Below are positions 23,916 through 32,055 of a stretch of 35,159 nt of DNA, piece after piece. Within the stretch, counting starts at the first letter, position 1, and each line of letters starts with the position of its first letter. The notes under the pieces are model-generated. The model worked only from the letters and a program-made list of their open reading frames with translations. It was not told the DNA's origin and ran no database searches. This DNA is from Naasia sp. (GTDB lineage Bacteria; Actinomycetota; Actinomycetes; Actinomycetales; Microbacteriaceae): contig JAODAX010000015.1 in the NCBI GenBank assembly GCA_025463675.1, forward strand, positions 1-35,159. Reading direction: 5' to 3'. A program made the position numbers and the translations under genes.

Positions 23916-25250
23916 TCAGCCCTCGCTGATCCGCTCCTTGCGGTCGGTGAGCTTCGCGAGGAAGGAAAGCACAACCCCGACCGCGAGCAGGATACCGGCG
24001 AACAGCCAGACGTGCAGCTCCTGCTGGCTGAGCAGCAGCAGACAGGAAAAGATGCCGAGCACCGGCACGAAGGTCCACACCCGCCAGTGGTCGTGCTCGA
24101 CCTTCTGGCGGCGCAGGACCAGGACGGCGATGTTGGTGCTGAGGAAGACGAGCAGCAGGAGGAAGACCACCGTCTCGGCGAGCGTCGACAGGTCGCCGAT
24201 CAGCGTGAGGATCATCGCGACGACGGTGGTCGCGAGGATCGCCACCCACGGCGTCCTGCGGTTCGGCAGCACCCTGCCCAGCACGCTCGGCAGGAGCCCC
24301 TGCTCGGCCATGCCGTAGGCGAGGCGGCTCGACATGATCATCGTCAGCAGGGCGCCGTTCGCGACCGCGATGAGCGCGATGAGGCTGAACACCACCTCCG
24401 GCACGGGCACGCCGGTCGCCTTCACGACGAGGAGCAGCGGCCCCGTCGAGTCGGCGAGGTCCTCGGCGGGCAGGGCGATCGAGCTACCGAGCCCGATGAG
24501 GAGGTAGACGACGCCGGCGGTGAGCAGCGAGCCGAACAGCGCCTTCGGGTACACCTTCGTCGGGTTCGCCACCTCCTCGGCGACGTTGGCGGAAGTCTCG
24601 AAGCCGACGAACGAGTAGTAGGCGATGATCGCTGCGCCGAGCGTCGCGACGACCGGGCTGACGCCGGAAGGGAACTCGCCGACGCGGCTGACATCGCCGC
24701 CGCCGGCGCCCATCATCACGACGACCGCGACGATCACGATGAGCAGACCGCTCAACTCGATGACCGTCATCACCATGTTGCTGCGCATCGACTCCTTGAT
24801 GCCACGCGCGTTGAGCGCGGCGACGAGGGCGAGGAAGACGAGCGCGACAGGTGCCGGCGGGATGTCGAGGAACGTGGCGAAGTAGTCGCCGGCGAAGGCG
24901 ATCGAGAGGCCGGCCGCAGAGACGAGGCCGGCGGCGAGCATCGAGAAGCCGACCAGGAACGAGACGATCGGGGTCTTGAACGCCCGCTCGGCGAAGATCG
25001 CGGCGCCGCCAGCTTTCGGGTACTTGGTGACCAGTTCGGCATAGGAGCCGGCGGTGAGCAGGGCGAGCAGGAGTGCGACGACGAGCGGCGCCCAGATGCC
25101 GCCGCCCGCCGCCGCGGAGAGAACGCCGACGAGCGCGTAGATGCCAGCGCCGAGCACGTCTCCCAGGATGAACAGGAACAGCAGCGGTCCGGTGATGCCT
25201 TTGCGGAGCTTCGAGGTGGGTGCCTCGGCCGGTGCCGTGTCGGTAGCCAT
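23916..25250 (-). CDS. APC-family amino acid permease (second paralogue)
   Basis: A 444-aa transporter with about 12 hydrophobic segments. TGPLLFLFILGDVLGAGIYA matches the TM1 signature, and ANPTKVYPKALFGSLLTAGV and SSRLAYGMAEQGLLPSVLG mirror the protein at 8067-9452 almost block for block. The pair also share the C-terminal plan (VEHDHWRVWTFVPVLG against [16 protein letters not shown]). ATG 25250 has GGAGGAGC upstream. APC carriers exchange or import amino acids and polyamines; the substrate is not readable. It is monocistronic by context. Confidence 0.92.
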   Translation of the reverse strand: MATDTAPAEAPTSKLRKGITGPLLFLFILGDVLGAGIYALVGVLSAAAGGGIWAPLVVALLLALLTAGSYAELVTKYPKAGGAAIFAERAFKTPIVSFLVGFSMLAAGLVSAAGLSIAFAGDYFATFLDIPPAPVALVFLALVAALNARGIKESMRSNMVMTVIELSGLLIVIVAVVVMMGAGGGDVSRVGEFPSGVSPVVATLGAAIIAYYSFVGFETSANVAEEVANPTKVYPKALFGSLLTAGVVYLLIGLGSSIALPAEDLADSTGPLLLVVKATGVPVPEVVFSLIALIAVANGALLTMIMSSRLAYGMAEQGLLPSVLGRVLPNRRTPWVAILATTVVAMILTLIGDLSTLAETVVFLLLLVFLSTNIAVLVLRRQKVEHDHWRVWTFVPVLGIFSCLLLLSQQELHVWLFAGILLAVGVVLSFLAKLTDRKERISEG

Positions 25251-25386
25251 GCGCTCCTCCGTTCGGATGCGGCCACGGTAGCGAGAAGCGCACGGATGCC
25301 CGGAATCCCGGATGCGGGCTTGCGCCGGGGTGCCGCCGGCCGTTACTTCGGTTCGCGCAGGCCGCCAATGCCGGCCGGGCGGGGGA

Positions 25387-25740
25387 TCAGTCGGCGACCT
25401 CGATGTTGTACGAACGGATCTCGTCGAGGACGCCGCCGACGAACCGGTAGAGGTCGCAGGAGGCGACGACGGTGCGAGTGCCGGCCTCGTCGACGTACTC
25501 GGCTTCCGTTTCGACGATCACGGTGTCGGAGGCGGCGTAGGACTGGAAGCTGCGGAAGGTGCTCGTCGTCGCGGCGAGTTCGGCGGTGGTGGCCTCGAAG
25601 AGCGCCACCACGGCCTCGCGCCCCACGATCGGCGCCTCGCCGACCAGCGTCCACACAATGTCCTCGGCGAGGTGCGGCACGGCGGTGGGAAAATCGTGCC
25701 CGGAGATCGCGCGGGCGACCTCCTCGTTCGTCGCGGTCAT
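25387..25740 (-). CDS. SnoaL-like (NTF2-fold) protein
   Basis: A 117-aa NTF2-like protein. HDFPTAVPHLAEDIVWTLVG and PIVGREAVVALFEAT are the usual SnoaL-like N-terminal pattern, and ASCDLYRFVGGVLDEIRSYN is the terminal strand-turn-strand. Such proteins are small cone-shaped enzymes or binding proteins; the ligand is unknown. ATG 25740 (MTATNEEVARA) is preferred; ATG 25752 would add four residues. Neither has a clear ribosome site. Confidence 0.8.
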   Translation of the reverse strand: MTATNEEVARAISGHDFPTAVPHLAEDIVWTLVGEAPIVGREAVVALFEATTAELAATTSTFRSFQSYAASDTVIVETEAEYVDEAGTRTVVASCDLYRFVGGVLDEIRSYNIEVAD

Positions 25741-25826
25741 GGGGTCAACCATCGCATCGCGACCGCCCGCTGCATGCGTGCGACCCGGACGTTTCCGCCC
25801 CAAGTTGCCTTGAGGTGCTGGTAGGT

Positions 25827-25860
25827 CGCCGAGTTGCCAGCACATAGTGGCAACTCGGCG
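25827..25860 (-). terminator. 13-bp perfect inverted repeat after the nuclease gene
   Basis: CGCCGAGTTGCCA (25827-25839) and TGGCAACTCGGCG (25848-25860) pair perfectly around an 8-nt loop, 2 nt beyond the nuclease stop on the minus strand. There is no T-run. It probably ends the nuclease transcript. An overlapping 7-bp repeat (GTGCTGG 25815-25821 with CCAGCAC 25837-25843) could form instead. Confidence 0.65.
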
Positions 25861-25861
25861 T

Positions 25862-26455
25862 TCAGGGGCAGCCGCCCGGCTCCCAGAGGCCGACCGCGGC
25901 GGCGCGGGCTACGGCCACCGCGGCGTCGACGTCGGGGCGGAAGCGATCGTTGGGCGGGAAGGTGACCGGATAGGCGAGGCCGGCGCGGGCGAGTTCCACG
26001 CTCGCGTTGCGGCCCTCGACCATGATCGCGGCGAGCATCCGGCCGTACTGGTCGCGGGGTTCCTCATCGAAGATGAGGGTCACCTCGGCGCCCTCGGGGA
26101 GCAGGTCGGCGGTGAAGTCGGCGGCCTCCGGGCCCAGGCACTCGACGGGCTGGTCTTCAGCGACCGACTCGGGGGTGTCGATGTTGAGCAGCCGCACGCG
26201 TTCCCGCTGGCCGGCGAGACGCACGATCACGGTGTCGCCGTCGACGACGCGCTCCACCTCGGCGACGGAGCCGGGCCTCCCCGGGCCGGGCGTCCCCGCG
26301 CCGGTTCCGGGGCCGGTCGCGGCCCCCGGCGTCGACTGGAGCCCGGTGAGGTAGGCGACCACGAGAAGAACGATGGCGGCGACGAGGCCCAGCAGGATCG
26401 GCCCCGGCGCGAGGGGCCTGCGGGGTGGGCGCGGTCGACGTCCCCGGGATGGCAT
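25862..26455 (-). CDS. Membrane-anchored SNase-type (thermonuclease family) nuclease
   Basis: A 197-aa protein. A basic, Pro-rich N-terminus and one hydrophobic helix (ILLGLVAAIVLLVVAYLTGL, about 20-39) anchor it, then a Gly/Pro linker leads to an OB-fold SNase domain (about 62-195). Catalytic motifs are VVDGDTVIV, RVRLLNIDTPE (Arg and Glu) and RDQYGRMLA (Arg), which match Arg35, Glu43 and Arg87 of staphylococcal nuclease. It should degrade nucleic acid outside the membrane with calcium. ATG 26455 has GGGGAGA upstream on the minus strand. Confidence 0.88.
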   Translation of the reverse strand: MPSRGRRPRPPRRPLAPGPILLGLVAAIVLLVVAYLTGLQSTPGAATGPGTGAGTPGPGRPGSVAEVERVVDGDTVIVRLAGQRERVRLLNIDTPESVAEDQPVECLGPEAADFTADLLPEGAEVTLIFDEEPRDQYGRMLAAIMVEGRNASVELARAGLAYPVTFPPNDRFRPDVDAAVAVARAAAVGLWEPGGCP

Positions 26456-26544
26456 CCCGCCATTCTCCCCGGCGCGGCGACGAGTGGCCGGTCGGCCCCT
26501 GGGGATCGGGGAAGATCGGGGAAGTCATCGACGGAGGAGGACGC

Positions 26545-27729
26545 ATGCGGATCGCGGTGGTGGGCGCGGGGGCGTGGGGGCTGCCGGCCGCGTCGCAGTT
26601 GGCTCAGCGCGGGCATCAGGTGCTGCTCGTCGACCGGTACGGGCCGGCGAACCCGCGCTCGTCGTCGCCCGGACCCACCCGAATCTGGCGGCTGGCGCAT
26701 CCGGACGTCGTGCGGGTGCGGCTGGCGAAGCACTCGCTGGCGGCGATGGAGCGCCTGGAGCACGTCAGCGGCACCACGGTGTTCCTGCGCCGCGGCCTCC
26801 TCTGGCGCGACACGGTAGCGGTGCCGAGGATCGCGGAGGCGCTCGCCGCGGAGGACGTCGAGTTCGCGCTGGTGCCGGCCGTGGACGTCGGCCGGTTCTT
26901 CCCCGGTCTCCGCCCGGACGGCCGGGACGCGATCTGGCAGCCGGAGGCGGGCATCGTGCTCGCCGACGCGGCGCTGCGGGCGCAGCTGGCCCTGTTCGAG
27001 GCGGCGGGCGGCCGCACCGCGTGGGGGCGCGCAGTGGCCGAGGTGGAGCAGGGAAGGGCCGAACCGTCGGATGGCGCTCACGGGGCCGCCGGGCGCGGAG
27101 GGTTGGTGCGCCTGCACTTCGAGGACGGCGCCGTGGAGGGCTTCGACCGGGTCGTGCTCACCCCGGGGCCCGAGGCGCAGCCGCTGCTCGCGACGCTCGG
27201 CGTGCGCCTCCCGCTGCGCCCGCAACTCGAGCAGGTGGCGCACTTCGGCGACCCGGAACACCCGGGCAGCACCGACGACCTGCCGTGCCTGGTCGAAGGC
27301 CCGACGGACACCCAGCCGGGAAGCTATGCGATGCCCACGCCCGGCGCCGGTTACAAGCTCGGCATCGACGAGCCGATCCGCCGGTACGACCCGGCGGACG
27401 CAGACCGCACCCCCGACGCCGGCCGACTGGCCGAGGCGCAGGACCGGATCCGCCGCGACTTCGGAGCGGTGCCGCCGACGCTGCTCGACGCGCAGGTCTG
27501 CTCGTGGACGGAGTCGCCGGACGGGCGATTCGTGATCGACACGGTCGGCGACGTCGTTCTCGCCTGCGGCGACTCGGGAGAGGGCTTCAAGTTCTCGGCC
27601 CTGATGGGCGAGGTGCTCGCCGACCTGGCGGAGGGCCGACCGCCGGTGGCGGACATTTCATCGTTCACGCTCGACCGCTTCCCGGCGGACATCGCGGCGG
27701 ACTGGGTGCCGCACGTGCTCGGCCGCTAG
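26545..27729 (+). CDS. FAD-dependent MSOX-type amine oxidase
   Basis: A 394-aa flavoenzyme of the monomeric sarcosine oxidase / N-methyltryptophan oxidase group. The nucleotide motif IAVVGAGAWGLPAASQLAQR is at residues 3-22. Cys319 in VCSWTESPDGRFVID occupies the place of the cysteine that binds FAD covalently in sarcosine oxidase, and ACGDSGEGFKFSALMGEVLA follows. It should oxidise an N-methyl or secondary amine. ATG 26545 has GGAGGAGGA at 26533-26541. It is only distantly like the DAO enzyme at 15778. Confidence 0.87.
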   Translation: MRIAVVGAGAWGLPAASQLAQRGHQVLLVDRYGPANPRSSSPGPTRIWRLAHPDVVRVRLAKHSLAAMERLEHVSGTTVFLRRGLLWRDTVAVPRIAEALAAEDVEFALVPAVDVGRFFPGLRPDGRDAIWQPEAGIVLADAALRAQLALFEAAGGRTAWGRAVAEVEQGRAEPSDGAHGAAGRGGLVRLHFEDGAVEGFDRVVLTPGPEAQPLLATLGVRLPLRPQLEQVAHFGDPEHPGSTDDLPCLVEGPTDTQPGSYAMPTPGAGYKLGIDEPIRRYDPADADRTPDAGRLAEAQDRIRRDFGAVPPTLLDAQVCSWTESPDGRFVIDTVGDVVLACGDSGEGFKFSALMGEVLADLAEGRPPVADISSFTLDRFPADIAADWVPHVLGR

Positions 27730-27869
27730 CGGGCCGCCGACCGTTCACCCAAGCCAGTCGTGCTCCACCCTGGCACGACCACGCCGAGTCGGTGGGAGCC
27801 TGGACAGCGCCGCGCGTGCTCGGAAACACTGAGCGGGACGCCGGCCCTCTTCCGGCGCGGAGGAGAGCC

Positions 27870-28673
27870 ATGTCGCCACAGAAGCCCACGAACCGACCGA
27901 CCGGGGCGCCGGTCTGGATCGAGCTGCTGAGCACCGACCCGGAGGAGGCGGCCCGCTTCTATACGGCGGCGCTCGGAGCGGAGGTGACCGAGCCGAAGGC
28001 GGAGTTCGGCGGCTACCGCGACGTGATGCACGACCGCAAGGTCATGGCGGGTCTCATCCGGGAGAAGGAGAAGAGCCGCAGCGGCTGGCGGCTGTGGCTG
28101 GTGTCGCACGACCTCGACGCGACCGTCGCGGCGGTGACAGCGCATGGCGGCGACATGCTGGAAGGGCCCGACGAGGTTGAGGGGCTCGGTCGCCGCGCGA
28201 TTGTGCGCGACCCGAGCGGCGCGGAAACGGGCGTCTGGCAGCTGGCCGGCTTTCCCGGCATCGAGGTCGAAGACGTGCCGGGCGCGCCCTGCTGGTACGA
28301 GCTGCACACCACGCGCGCGTACCAAGAGACGGTCGACTTCTATCGGGACGCGTTCGACTGGGACGTCCGCGTCCTGTCGGACACCGACGACTTCCGGATG
28401 GCCACGTTCGGCGAGGACGAGGAGGCGCTCGCCGGTATCTTCGATGCGTCCGGCGGAAGCGACGGCTCGGCGTCGGATGCGCCTTCCCGCTGGCAGATCT
28501 ACTTCGCGGTGGAGGACGCCGATGCGGCGGTCGAGGCGGCGACCTCGAACGGCGGCCTGCTCCTCGGCGAGATCGAGGACACCGAGTTCGGCCGGACCGC
28601 CCACCTCGAGGACTCGACGGGCGCCGCCTTCTGCATCATCAAGCTGCCTGGCGTGGGCACCCGAGCAGGCTGA
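27870..28673 (+). CDS. Two-domain VOC (glyoxalase/bleomycin resistance fold) protein
   Basis: A 267-aa protein with two VOC modules, about residues 14-125 and 143-262. Each has the opening pattern WIELLSTDPEEAARFYTAAL or WYELHTTRAYQETVDFYRDA and a closing block with a metal-site Glu (DPSGAETGVWQL; DSTGAAFCIIKL). It resembles the CFP32-like family often found in actinobacteria. Role unknown. ATG 27870 follows GGAGGAGA. Confidence 0.88.
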   Translation: MSPQKPTNRPTGAPVWIELLSTDPEEAARFYTAALGAEVTEPKAEFGGYRDVMHDRKVMAGLIREKEKSRSGWRLWLVSHDLDATVAAVTAHGGDMLEGPDEVEGLGRRAIVRDPSGAETGVWQLAGFPGIEVEDVPGAPCWYELHTTRAYQETVDFYRDAFDWDVRVLSDTDDFRMATFGEDEEALAGIFDASGGSDGSASDAPSRWQIYFAVEDADAAVEAATSNGGLLLGEIEDTEFGRTAHLEDSTGAAFCIIKLPGVGTRAG

Positions 28674-28856
28674 CCCCGCGCGGGCGGATGCCGCTCGGGC
28701 TGGACGATGCCGAGGCTTACGCCGACGACATTGTCTCGGACCCACCACAGCGCCACCGTTAACGCGGTCGCTCGCCCGCTGGTGCGCCGCTTCAGTCGGC
28801 GGCCGGGTACGGCCACCCGGTCGACGCAGCGTCCTCGCCCCCCACCGTGTCGAACG

Positions 28857-29249
28857 ATGCGGCGCGCCCGCCCGGAGGTGGCCGGGCTGACGACCGAGAC
28901 GGAGGACGGCCGGCTGGTCAGCCGTCCGCTGGCGGCCATCGAGTCGGAGTTCGACGGCACCGTCTGGTTCTTCAGCCCCGGCGACTCCGAGAAGGTGCAC
29001 CAGATCCGCTCGCACCGCGAGGTGAATGTCTCCTCCGAATCGATCGACGAGTTGTGGACGAAGGAGGTCGAGGCCTGGTTCGAGGGCGGCAAGGACGACC
29101 CGACCGTGGCCCTGCTGAAGGGGACGGCGCACTCCGCCCAGTTCTGGGCGAGCACCGACCCGAAGCCGGTCGTGCTGCCCAAGGTGGCGGAGGCTGTGGC
29201 CACGGGCGGCACCCCGGAGGTCGGCGAGAACCACTCCGTCTCGCTCTAG
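28857..29249 (+). pseudogene. PPOX-fold general stress protein, N-truncated with internal deletion
   Basis: The frame gives LTTETEDGRLVSRPLAAIES, then FDGTVWFFSPGDSEKVHQIR, VNVSSES, directly IDELWTKEVEAWFEGGKDDP and TVALLKGTAHSAQFW. In the pyridoxamine 5'-phosphate oxidase-like (stress protein 26) family, about 25 residues with a conserved SV.GTA block and a 'DRAKI' helix lie between NV..S and ELW; these are absent without frame loss. The N-terminal helix is also short. It is probably a dead gene, though a short variant cannot be excluded. Confidence 0.6.
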
Positions 29250-29288
29250 CGTTCGCCGTGCCCGCTTGGGCTCAGGGACCGACCCGCG

Positions 29289-29653
29289 TCAGGGCGACGA
29301 GCGGGGTGCGCCGGCGGACGGCGGCCGCGCGGTGGGCAAGAACGGGGAGTTCACCAGCAGTGCCCACCACGCTCGGTCATAGCGGTCGCCGGCGAGCGGC
29401 TCGGCGAGGCGGTCGAAGCGATGGTCGCCGACCTCCACGCGCACCACGGGCTCGGCGACCAGGTTGGGCTACCACTTCGGTGCGCCGGGGCTGCGTTGCC
29501 GGACGCGGTGACAGGCAGCAGACCGTCGTGCCGGTAGAACATCACCGGGGTTGTCCGCGGCAGGTCGCCCCGCCGCCCTGTGCTGGTGAGCAGCAGTAGG
29601 CGGTCGCGACGCATCCCGGGGATCGCGCCGCCCGCACGGAACTGCTCGATCAC
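29289..29653 (-). pseudogene. Deazaflavin-dependent nitroreductase-type gene, frameshift plus nonsense
   Basis: From GTG 29653 the minus strand reads MIEQFRAGGAIPGMRRDRLL, then LLTSTGRRGDLPRTTPVMFY and LLPVTASGNAAPAH. After a shift near 29485 it reads PKW, a TAG where the family has tyrosine, PNLVAEPVVRVEVGDHRFDR and DRYDRAWWALL. This matches the F420-dependent nitroreductase (DDN-like) family (RTTPL, ASAGG.P.HP.WY.NL, V.V). Two lesions leave it inactive. Confidence 0.68.
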
Positions 29654-29736
29654 CCGCCGGGTCCGTCATCCGAGGGTCCATGCCTCACCTTCCCCCTCTG
29701 CTATCCCGGGCGCCAGTGCCCGGTCACACTGAGGGC

Positions 29737-30501
29737 ATGACGGAGCTGCTGGGCTACTCCGCGCGGCAGGTGCGGGACGCCGAGGAACCGCACCTCGCGG
29801 CCGGCGAGCCGCTGATGGCGCGCGCGGCGGCGGCGCTGGCGGATGAGATCCGTCGGGTCCTCGGGGCGCGCCCGGGCCGGGCGGGCCGGGCAGCCCGGGT
29901 GCTGCTGCTGGTGGGTGCCGGCAACAACGGCGGCGACGCGCTCTACGCGGGCGCGGAGCTCGCGCGGGCGGGCATCGAAGTGGTGGTGTTTCCCGCGCTC
30001 GACCGGGTGCACGTTGCGGGGCTCGAGGCCGCGCTGGCGGCGGGCGCGCGGCGGGTCGGACCAGACGAGCTCGAAGCAGCGGCCGCCGCCGCGGATCTGC
30101 TCGTCGACGGCCTGGTCGGCACCGGCTCCAGCGGCGCGCTCCGGGGCCCGCTGCGCGAGGCGGTGGCGTCGGTCCTGCCGGTCCTCGACCGGCCGAGCCG
30201 GCCCGCGGTCGTCGCCGTCGACATCCCGAGCGGCATCGATCCGGACACTGGCGAAGTGCCGGGCGCACCCGTCGCGGGCAGCCCGGTGCACGGCAGCGCC
30301 GAGCCGGACGGCGCCGTCCCGGTCGTGCTGCCTGCGGACCTGACGGTCACCTTCGGCGGCATCAAGGGTGGTCTCCTGCTGCCGCCGGCACGAGACCTGG
30401 CAGGCCGCGTCGTTCTCGTGGACCTGGGGCTGGGGCCTCAGCTGGCGGAGATGACCCCGCTCGTCCGGCTGCGCGCGGGCGTCGAAGGGGAGTCGAGGTA
30501 G
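29737..30501 (+). CDS. nnrE: NAD(P)H-hydrate epimerase (YjeF N-terminal domain)
   Basis: A 254-aa YjeF_N protein that interconverts R- and S-forms of damaged, hydrated NAD(P)H. The Rossmann motif VGAGNNGGDALYAG is at residues 59-72, and AVDIPSGIDPDTGEVPGAPV begins at 160, with Asp162 as likely catalytic residue. VTFGGIKGGLLLP and RVVLVDLGL follow. It lacks the dehydratase domain (NnrD) that is fused in E. coli YjeF. ATG 29737 has GAGGG just upstream. It sits apart from any metabolic partner here. Confidence 0.87.
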   Translation: MTELLGYSARQVRDAEEPHLAAGEPLMARAAAALADEIRRVLGARPGRAGRAARVLLLVGAGNNGGDALYAGAELARAGIEVVVFPALDRVHVAGLEAALAAGARRVGPDELEAAAAAADLLVDGLVGTGSSGALRGPLREAVASVLPVLDRPSRPAVVAVDIPSGIDPDTGEVPGAPVAGSPVHGSAEPDGAVPVVLPADLTVTFGGIKGGLLLPPARDLAGRVVLVDLGLGPQLAEMTPLVRLRAGVEGESR

Positions 30502-30526
30502 GAGTCGAGGTAGGAACCGAGGCGGG
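30491..30526 (+). repeat. 12-bp tandem repeat across the nnrE stop codon
   Basis: AGTCGAGGTAGG is repeated exactly at 30491-30502 and 30503-30514, with a third degenerate unit (AACCGAGGCGGG) at 30515-30526. The nnrE stop TAG (30499-30501) lies in the first unit. Confidence 0.8.
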
Positions 30527-31336
30527 CGCGGGCGGCTAGCCATCGGGTTCACCGCCCGCCGGCCTGGTCCCGTCGCGCATGGATTCGCGTCGAATCGCGC
30601 ACAGAATCGGCGACGATTTCGGAGTGATCCGGCCCCTCACCGAGGCACGGGGGCAGGCAATCGTCATCGGATTGCGCGGCCACGGCGACTGCGCGCGCCC
30701 CGCAGGGCTGGACAACCGCCGCGCGGCACCGTTCCTCGCCGACCCCGTCGCCGTCCCGGAAACCGCGAACCCCGGGGCGGCCGGATAGCCCGGCGATCCG
30801 TTCGGTGCACGCCGGGCGCGGGAGCCCGCGACCGCGCTCGCGCGGCCGGTCGATGCCCTCAGCTCTGGGGCGTCGACCCTGCGTCCCACCTCGTCGGCGT
30901 CGAACTCGAAGCCGCGAGAGCCCCGATTTTGCGCGGCACACCGCACGAGGGGGCCCCACTGCCGCCCTGGCGCAGATGGCATCGGTCGCTCCGGGAAGTG
31001 CTCCCGCCGTTCCCCTCGGCGCCGTCGGAGGGGTCGGCTCCGACGCGCTTTCCTCCGTCGCCACGGGGGCCGCTCGCGCACCACCGACTTCCACCGTCGA
31101 TAACGATCGCGACACGGTCTCCGTCGGCGGAAGCGGAACGGACTCCGTCGTCGGCGCGCGATCCGTCCCGCCGGAGGCACGGTCCTCCGCGAACGCCGTC
31201 CCCTCGCGCCTCTGCACAGCGCTGCGACGGCGTGCCTGACACGCTGATCCGCGCCCTCCCGACGTCGTCGCCGCCCGTACAACGTTGGTGTAGCGTCATG
31301 CTCCGTGAAGCCGGGGGGCTACTCTCCATGGCTACT
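30527..31336. other. Long stretch with no recognisable gene
   Basis: About 800 bp between nnrE and the TRAP operon. Open frames exist on both strands but none shows family features. They are Arg/Pro/Ser-rich and overlap each other. The most protein-like is 30579-30788 (MDSRRIAHRIGDDFGVIRPL, 69 aa), which lacks a ribosome site. GATTCGCGTCGAATC (30582-30596) is a small palindrome. A TAGCGT (31291-31296) could be a -10 box for the TRAP genes. It could be a remnant, a regulatory leader or an RNA gene. Confidence 0.5.
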
Positions 31337-31350
31337 AGAAGGGCTCAAGG

Positions 31351-32055
31351 GTGAGTGCACCGGGTGTGAAGGACGATCCGATCCGCGTCGCGGACAACGT
31401 CGTTGTATGGGTTGCCGCTGTCTCGGCGATGATCGCCACGCTGGCGACGCTGGGCATCGTGGCGGCCTTCGTGAGTTCCGTCATCGCGAGGTGGCTGGGC
31501 GAGCCGTTCGACGTCACGAACACGGTCAGCGGACTGCTGGTGACCGCCACGTTCGCGGGCATGGCGTGGACGACGGTGCGGGGCGAGCAGGTCTCGGTGC
31601 AGGTCGTGACCGAACGCCTCGGGCCCAAGGCCAACCGGGTCCTCGACATCGTGATCTGGGCGCTGGCCACCGGCTACCTCGTCTGGCTGCTGGTCGCCTC
31701 GTTCGACCGCGCGGTCAGCCGCACGTGGCCGGTCCCCGAGACCATCATCAACGGCGTCGGGCTGGCGCCGCTCTGGCCGTGGCGCTGGGTCTTCGCCGTC
31801 GCGCTGATCCCCTTCCTGCTGGTCGTGCTCCTCAATCTCGCCCGCGCGATCATGGGGCGGCGTCCATATGACGACGTGATGCAGTTCGATGACGGCCCGC
31901 CGATACCCCCGAGCGAAGCCGCCGCACTCGATGACGCTGTGCCGGATGACACCGTGCTCACCGACCACGACGCGATGCGCGCGGCGAGCCTCGCCGAGCA
32001 CGAGCAGCAACTCGACCCACCATCCACCGGCACGTCTGAGAAGGGCACTCGATGA
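31351..32055 (+). CDS. TRAP transporter small permease (DctQ family)
   Basis: A 234-aa membrane protein with four hydrophobic segments, including VVVWVAAVSAMIATLATLGI, VTATFAGMAWTTVRGEQVSV and WRWVFAVALIPFLLVVLLNL. The last is followed by a long acidic cytoplasmic tail. The VRGEQVSV pattern is typical of DctQ. GTG 31351 has AGAAGGG at 31337-31343, 7 nt away. It overlaps the large permease as ATGA. It couples the binding protein to the ion-driven large subunit. The tail of about 50 residues is longer than usual. Confidence 0.88.
   Translation: MSAPGVKDDPIRVADNVVVWVAAVSAMIATLATLGIVAAFVSSVIARWLGEPFDVTNTVSGLLVTATFAGMAWTTVRGEQVSVQVVTERLGPKANRVLDIVIWALATGYLVWLLVASFDRAVSRTWPVPETIINGVGLAPLWPWRWVFAVALIPFLLVVLLNLARAIMGRRPYDDVMQFDDGPPIPPSEAAALDDAVPDDTVLTDHDAMRAASLAEHEQQLDPPSTGTSEKGTR

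Noticed and set aside
30549-31217. Minus-strand 222-aa frame in the gene-free interval
   Set aside because: Composition is Arg/Pro/Ser-rich, no domain, no ribosome site, and it overlaps several equal frames on the other strand.
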